Below are positions 22,969 to 27,029 of a DNA stretch of 27,029 bases, in pieces. Source of the DNA: Alphaproteobacteria bacterium (GTDB lineage Bacteria > Pseudomonadota > Alphaproteobacteria > RF32 > CAG-977); contig JAFVEJ010000236.1 in NCBI GenBank assembly GCA_017476085.1, positions 1-27,029 of the forward strand, given 5' to 3'. A program made the translations under genes and the position numbers. The notes beneath the pieces were generated by a model. That model made no database searches. It saw only the letters and a program-made list of their open reading frames with translations, and had not been told where the DNA came from. Each line of letters opens with the position of its first letter. The first letter of the stretch is position 1.

Positions 22969-24964
22969 ATTTCGGCGGGGCTTTGACCGTCTGTTCGCTC
23001 ATCAGCATTTTCAACAGCTCTTTCTGGTCGTCCAGAACGCCTAAGATTTTCGCCTTTTTATACACCAGCGCGAAATCCGCGGGCGTCATGTTTTCTGCTT
23101 TTGTCAGGGACACGTCTTTAAATCCGAAAAACGTTTCAAAGGCTTTTGTGCGCTGTTCCGGCGTCATAAAGTCGTATTTGACTTTGAACGTGAATCGGCG
23201 CAGGGACGCCTGATCCAGCCGGTCGAGCAGGTTCGTCGTGCAGACGAACGGATGTTCCGCGCTTTCCATTTGCGTCAGCATTTCGTTGACCTGCGTTGTT
23301 TCCCACGACCGCACGGCGTTCCGTCTGTCCTGCAAAAAGCTGTCGGCTTCGTCAAAGATCAGCACGGCGTTTTTCGCGGCGGCTTCGGCGAACGCCAGCC
23401 GGATGTTCTCTTCCGTTCCGCCCACCCACATACTCAATAAATCCGAACTTTTTTTCTTGATCACCGGCCGGCCGATCTGTTCCGCCAGCCAGACGGCGTA
23501 AGCGGACTTTCCCGTCCCCGGCGCGCCGTACAGGCACAAAGAAAACGTTTTCATGTTCAGGTCTTTGACGCGTCCGGCGAGCTTTTCCAGATCGGTGTCC
23601 GTGTTCAACAAGGCGGGATCGAACGGCACGGCCGGTTTGGGCGCGGCTTTTTTCTTTTTTTTGCCCGTGCAGAGTTCGCGCATATTGTCCAGCGAGGACT
23701 TGACCGTTTCGATGCCGCCGCCGATCAGGCGTTCGTTTCTGACCGCGTTCGCCATAAAAGCCGGCGGAACGGCATATTCGGCGCAAAGTTCTTTGGCGAC
23801 TTTTTCACTTGCGGGCAGTTTGTTTTTGCGCAAAGCCTTCTGCCAGATGCGGACGGAATGTTTTTCGTCGGGCAATTCAAAGTGAATCGAATAGGAAAAA
23901 CGGCGCAGAAAAGCGGAATCCATATCGAAAGTCCGGTTTGTCGTCCAGATGACCGGCGTTTCGTTTCTTTCCAGCATGGAATTCAAAGAAAGTTTCGCTG
24001 TTTTATCGCGTCCTTCACCATAGAAAACATCTTCCGCCTCGTCCAGCAACAAACAGGTATCATCCTGTGCGACGGCGAGTTTTTGCGCAAATATTAACTC
24101 CGAAATGCGATAGACCGGATTTTCCTCTTCGCTGATTTCCGCGACGGTGCGCAGAGTAACGCCGGCCTGTCGCGCCAGAGTGCGGGCGAATTCGGTTTTG
24201 CCCGTTCCGGGGACGCCGTAAAACAAAATGTTGACGCCTTTTTCCTTGCGTTTGACGGCGGCTTTCAATAAAGCGCACAGTTCGTCGCGCTTTTCGATAT
24301 AGTCGAAATCGTCCCAACGCAGGGAAGCGGCTTCTTTACGTCCCAGAAAAATCTTTTGGAACTGGGCGTATGTTTTCGGACGGAAATTAAACAGATTTTT
24401 GGTAAAATCGCTTAAACCGCTGTAACTGTAATCTCCGCCGGTCAAGCCAAGTTCGTTGGTTTTGTAAAGTGCCTGATTCAGTGCGTTCAGGGAAAGCTTT
24501 CCCGACAGGAAACGGGCGCAGTTCGTCTCTTTGAAACAACGATGACGATCGGAAATGCGGTTGATGAAATCTTCCACATCTTTGCTCAGATAATAACGGG
24601 CGGCGATACCGAGAAATTCCGTTTCCTCTTTTTCCAATCCCGTCGCTTTAGCGATAAAGCCCAACGTCCTTTCACAGTCGGAGAGAGCAAAGCGTTTTTG
24701 TAAATATTTGACACGCATCTGACGGACGGCATTTTCCAAAAAACGCCCGATCTGTTTTTCTCGTTCCGCGGAAGAGTCGTCTTCGGCATTGTAACGGCAA
24801 CGGCGACGCACGAACGTTTCGGTGCTTTCAATGCCCAGAATATCGCACCCTGCATCCTCAAACCATTCGCAGATGTCTTCCAGTTCCTTTTTGCGCGTTG
24901 CGTTTTCGATCGCGTTGCACACATATTCCGCCAGTTTCGCTTTTTCAAAATCAACATTATTCAT
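22952..24964 (-). CDS. tandem AAA+ ATPase
   Basis: This is a 670-residue protein with two AAA+ modules. After a helical N-terminal part (1 to about 230), module one has Walker A GVPGTGKT (250-257), Walker B CLLLDEAED (304-312), sensor TTN and a RR finger pair. A Lys-rich linker (GKKKKKAAPKP) leads to module two, with Walker A GAPGTGKS (480-487), pore-loop-like MWVGGTEENI, Walker B VLIFDEADS (534-542), CTTN and LRRF. All ATPase residues look intact, so it is probably an active hexameric remodelling machine. The start is set at 24964, where AAAGGA lies seven bases upstream; a frame from 25003 adds 13 residues with poor support. The upstream small gene at 25033-25374 is in the same direction and may be its partner. 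Confidence 0.88.
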   Translation of the reverse strand: MNNVDFEKAKLAEYVCNAIENATRKKELEDICEWFEDAGCDILGIESTETFVRRRCRYNAEDDSSAEREKQIGRFLENAVRQMRVKYLQKRFALSDCERTLGFIAKATGLEKEETEFLGIAARYYLSKDVEDFINRISDRHRCFKETNCARFLSGKLSLNALNQALYKTNELGLTGGDYSYSGLSDFTKNLFNFRPKTYAQFQKIFLGRKEAASLRWDDFDYIEKRDELCALLKAAVKRKEKGVNILFYGVPGTGKTEFARTLARQAGVTLRTVAEISEEENPVYRISELIFAQKLAVAQDDTCLLLDEAEDVFYGEGRDKTAKLSLNSMLERNETPVIWTTNRTFDMDSAFLRRFSYSIHFELPDEKHSVRIWQKALRKNKLPASEKVAKELCAEYAVPPAFMANAVRNERLIGGGIETVKSSLDNMRELCTGKKKKKAAPKPAVPFDPALLNTDTDLEKLAGRVKDLNMKTFSLCLYGAPGTGKSAYAVWLAEQIGRPVIKKKSSDLLSMWVGGTEENIRLAFAEAAAKNAVLIFDEADSFLQDRRNAVRSWETTQVNEMLTQMESAEHPFVCTTNLLDRLDQASLRRFTFKVKYDFMTPEQRTKAFETFFGFKDVSLTKAENMTPADFALVYKKAKILGVLDDQKELLKMLMSEQTVKAPPKFKMGF

Positions 24965-25032
24965 TTTCGTATCCTTTCGCATTTTCTCTTCCATAAGTAA
25001 CATGCGGATACGTCATTTTCTGGCATACGGAA

Positions 25033-25374
25033 TCATTTTGTCCGGTAATGCGGATCGTGGCAAAGGCGAACGGTAAAGTTATCCGTTGAAACGCCGGTTT
25101 CCCGCAAGACGGTTTGAACGGCTGTCGGATCGGACAGGATTTTTTCGTCGGCATAAAAGAAGTATGTTGCTTTGTTGTCGTCCCAGATCAGGCGGCCGCG
25201 CGGGAATTCGTCGTATTCGGTCAACGCCAGATCGGGATATTGTGTCCTGACGCTTTTCCACATCTGAACATGACTGCCCGAATAATCCGCGATGTTCAGC
25301 GGCGGCTCGACGGTCGAGTCTTCGCTGAAAACAATGATACGCGCGGGCGTTTTCCAAAAAATGGCTGTTTTCAT
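25033..25374 (-). CDS. small conserved-looking protein of unknown function
   Basis: This 113-residue soluble protein is not recognised as a named family. It is rich in aromatic residues and reads like a real, compact domain: FWKTPARIIVFSEDSTVEPP, ADYSGSHVQMW, DEFPRGRLIWDDNKATYFFYADEKIL, and a His-containing C-terminus (LCHDPHYRTK). There is no signal peptide or membrane segment. GGAG lies ten bases before the ATG, and a TATAAA-like -10 lies further upstream (25403-25398). It ends 68 bases before the tandem AAA+ gene in the same direction, so the two are probably one transcription unit and the small protein may be an adaptor or substrate. Function is unknown. Confidence 0.72.
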   Translation of the reverse strand: MKTAIFWKTPARIIVFSEDSTVEPPLNIADYSGSHVQMWKSVRTQYPDLALTEYDEFPRGRLIWDDNKATYFFYADEKILSDPTAVQTVLRETGVSTDNFTVRLCHDPHYRTK

Positions 25375-25478
25375 GGTGCTTTTTCTCCGTTTTTTTCTTT
25401 ATACAGCCTGCATACGACAACTTCTGACATACCGATATGTTATCCGTAAAGAAACGATATGAACAGGAGAATTTGAAA

Positions 25479-25985
25479 ATGAGAGAAATTGTTTTGGATA
25501 CGGAAACGACGGGACTGTCGCCTAAAAACGGGGATAAAATTGTGTCGATCGGCGCGGTGGAGCTGATCGACGATAAACCGGAGGGGTGTTTTTATGCGGA
25601 AATCGATCCGATGCGCCCCATACCGGACGAAGTTTCCGCCATTCACGGACTGACAAACGAAAAACTGAAAAATGCGCCCGCCTTTTTCGAGGTTGCCCCA
25701 GCTTTTCTGGATTTTATAAAGGATTCGCCGTTGGTCATCCATAATGCGCGGTTCGATATGGCTTTTATAAATGCCGAACTGACCGCGGCGGGTTTTGAGC
25801 CGGTCGACGAAAGCAGAATCATCGACACTTTGCCGATGGCGAAGCGGTTGTTTCCGTCAGAAAGAGTGAATTTGGACGCTTTGTGCGAACGTTTCGATGT
25901 TTCCCTGAAAGAGAGAATACTTCACGGAGCCTTGCTTGACGCGCGTCTGCTGGCTTCGGTCTATCTGCGTATGAAAGGAATGTGA
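25479..25985 (+). CDS. DnaQ-like 3'-5' exonuclease, short form
   Basis: This 168-residue DEDDh exonuclease has all catalytic motifs: DTETTG (Asp7, Glu9), VIHNARFDMAF (Asp93), and ILHGALLDA (His149, Asp154). Sequence is close to the proofreading epsilon subunit of DNA polymerase III, including PDEVSAIHGLTNE and NLDALCERF. It ends just after the third motif, so the C-terminal tail by which DnaQ binds the polymerase alpha subunit is missing. It may be an accessory exonuclease rather than the main proofreader. The start is ATG 25479, with AGGAG nine bases upstream; a frame from 25437 runs across that site. The stop is one base before the next start, so it is co-transcribed with the metallo-beta-lactamase-fold gene. 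Confidence 0.9.
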   Translation: MREIVLDTETTGLSPKNGDKIVSIGAVELIDDKPEGCFYAEIDPMRPIPDEVSAIHGLTNEKLKNAPAFFEVAPAFLDFIKDSPLVIHNARFDMAFINAELTAAGFEPVDESRIIDTLPMAKRLFPSERVNLDALCERFDVSLKERILHGALLDARLLASVYLRMKGM

Positions 25986-25986
25986 T

Positions 25987-27029
25987 ATGAAAGTGTGTAT
26001 CAGGCGCGGCACAAAGCAAATCGGCGGTTCGGCGGTCGAAGTCGTCGCCGGAAACGGGCAAAGGATCGTTTTGGACATCGGGCTTCCTTTGGATGCGGAG
26101 AGCAATACGCCCGACCTTTTGCCCGACATCAAAGGACTGACGGAAAAGACGGACGATCTGATCGGAATCCTGATTTCCCACGCGCATCAGGATCACTACG
26201 CCGCGGGGAAGTGGATAAATCCCGATATTCCCGTTTTTATGGGCAAAGCGACAAAAACGATTATGGAAGCCGCCCGCGATTTTCATCTGCCGTCCGCGTT
26301 TTGTTTTGAAAACGTCGAAACGTTTGAAGCCCGAAAGCCTTTTACTCTCGGCGCGTTTACGATAACGCCGTATCTGACCGATCATTCCGCTTATGACGCT
26401 TATGCATTTCTGATCGAGTCGGACGGGAGAAAACTGCTTTACAGCGGGGATTTCCGCGCTCACGGGCGCAAGAAAAAGCTGTTCGAAGCGAACATCCGCG
26501 CCTTGCCGGAAGGCGTTGACGTTTTATTGATGGAGGGATCTTGCCTCGGGCGCGAAGACGATCGTTTTAAAACTGAAGAAGAACTGGAAGACGCTTTCTT
26601 GAACGAATTCAAACGGACAAAAGGGCTTATCCTTGTCCAGTCGTCGATGCAGAACATCGACAGGATCGTAACGGTGTACCGCGCTTGTAAAAAAGCGGGA
26701 CGGAAACTTGTTTTGTCAGGCTATGCCGCTTATCTGCTGATGAAGCTGGAAAATCCGCATTTGCCGAATCTGACGTGGCCGGACGTGAAAAAGTTCGCGG
26801 CCGGAGAGCAAAACCGCTGTTCGGTTTCGCCCGAAGAAATCGCCGCCGAAGCCGGAAAATATGTCGTCCTGCCGGTTAAAAGCACGTTTGACAATCTGGA
26901 AGATTGCCTGAACAACGAAACCCTGTTCGTCTGGTCGATGTGGAGCGGGTATAAAGACAGATACGCGGACAGGTTCGACGCCCTTAACAAAGCGGGCGTC
27001 CGGTGCGTCGATCTTCACACGTCGGGACA
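25987..27029 (+). CDS. MBL-fold (RNase J-like) metallo-hydrolase, 3' end outside window
   Basis: 347 codons are visible and the frame is open at the window end. It is a metallo-beta-lactamase-fold hydrolase with HxHxDH in ISHAHQDHYAAG (His65, His67, Asp69, His70). A further His is in LTDHSAYDAYAF (133), and Asp155 lies in LLYSGDFRAHGR; together these form the two-metal site. The start RRGTKQIGGSAVEV and SGDFRAHGR resemble RNase J / beta-CASP-type nucleases, and the visible middle part (LILVQSSMQNIDRIVTVYRA) could be the start of a beta-CASP-like insertion. A nuclease on RNA or DNA is likely, but the substrate is not proven. It follows the DnaQ-like gene by one base, pairing two hydrolytic enzymes in one operon. 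Confidence 0.88.
   Translation, partial: MKVCIRRGTKQIGGSAVEVVAGNGQRIVLDIGLPLDAESNTPDLLPDIKGLTEKTDDLIGILISHAHQDHYAAGKWINPDIPVFMGKATKTIMEAARDFHLPSAFCFENVETFEARKPFTLGAFTITPYLTDHSAYDAYAFLIESDGRKLLYSGDFRAHGRKKKLFEANIRALPEGVDVLLMEGSCLGREDDRFKTEEELEDAFLNEFKRTKGLILVQSSMQNIDRIVTVYRACKKAGRKLVLSGYAAYLLMKLENPHLPNLTWPDVKKFAAGEQNRCSVSPEEIAAEAGKYVVLPVKSTFDNLEDCLNNETLFVWSMWSGYKDRYADRFDALNKAGVRCVDLHTSG

Noticed and set aside
25437..25478. Upstream start of the DnaQ-like gene at 25437
   Set aside because: The extra 14 residues cross a clear AGGAG site that serves ATG 25479, and the family's first strand begins there.
1..27029. tRNA genes, rRNA, CRISPR arrays, insertion sequences
   Set aside because: Gaps between genes are mostly too short, the two long gaps show no cloverleaf or regularly spaced repeats, and no transposase or integrase frame was recognised.

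Overview
The window looks like part of a bacterial chromosome with about mid-40s % GC by eye, probably from a Gram-negative organism. A host-associated alphaproteobacterium would fit the mixture of TcdA, a DUF6782-type protein and the DegT/FdtA-type sugar genes, but the sequence does not prove the taxon. TGA works as an ordinary stop codon: many genes end in it inside ATGA overlaps with the next start. The standard bacterial code therefore applies. No tRNA, rRNA, CRISPR array or transposase was seen.

Layout. (1) Positions 1-1752, plus strand: the end of an alpha/beta hydrolase gene, an exported cyclophilin-like protein, and a flavodoxin-like reductase that has lost any standard start codon. 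(2) Positions 1852-4127, minus strand: a DUF6782-type putative metallopeptidase behind a perfect consensus promoter, and a cupin-tcdA pair. (3) Positions 4128-5692: a free-standing phage tail cassette (T7-type fibre N-terminus plus tail-assembly chaperone). It has its own promoter, an intrinsic terminator inside the leader, and a strong closing terminator. (4) Positions 5688-19540, minus strand: a tightly packed 13-gene surface-glycan operon. In transcription order it holds an FdtB/QdtB-like aminotransferase, a GT2, an FdtA/QdtA-like ketoisomerase broken by an in-frame TGA, a second DegT aminotransferase, a GNAT, an ATP-grasp ligase, an NAD-dependent epimerase, a ThDP-enzyme/HAD fusion, a WbsX/GH99-like protein, a DUF1796-GT2 fusion, a CDP-glycerol glycerophosphotransferase-like protein, a TagD-like cytidylyltransferase and an exported GDPD-like phosphodiesterase. 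(5) Positions 19541-20031: a non-coding leader with hairpins. (6) Positions 20032-27029: a DnaB-C-like protein with its catalytic residues replaced, a WYL regulator, a PD-(D/E)XK-like nuclease candidate, a tandem AAA+ ATPase with a small upstream partner, a short DnaQ-like exonuclease and a metallo-beta-lactamase-fold protein cut by the window end.

How the parts fit. The operon probably makes nucleotide-activated amino and modified sugars, assembles them with glycosyltransferases, and adds glycerol phosphate from CDP-glycerol at the end. No flippase, polymerase, initiating transferase or rmlAB lies here, so export and early precursor supply must be elsewhere. Two signals suggest the surface structure varies. 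A run of nine C inside the glycerophosphotransferase gene would switch it off by slippage in either direction, and the ketoisomerase carries a nonsense codon. A tail-fibre cassette (a likely receptor-binding protein) sits directly beside this locus. An 18-nt perfect direct repeat brackets cassette plus operon. The right-hand 7 kb is a nucleic-acid-processing neighbourhood with a WYL regulator, and it is the best place in the window to look for an undescribed defence or DNA-repair system; that is an inference from gene types only.
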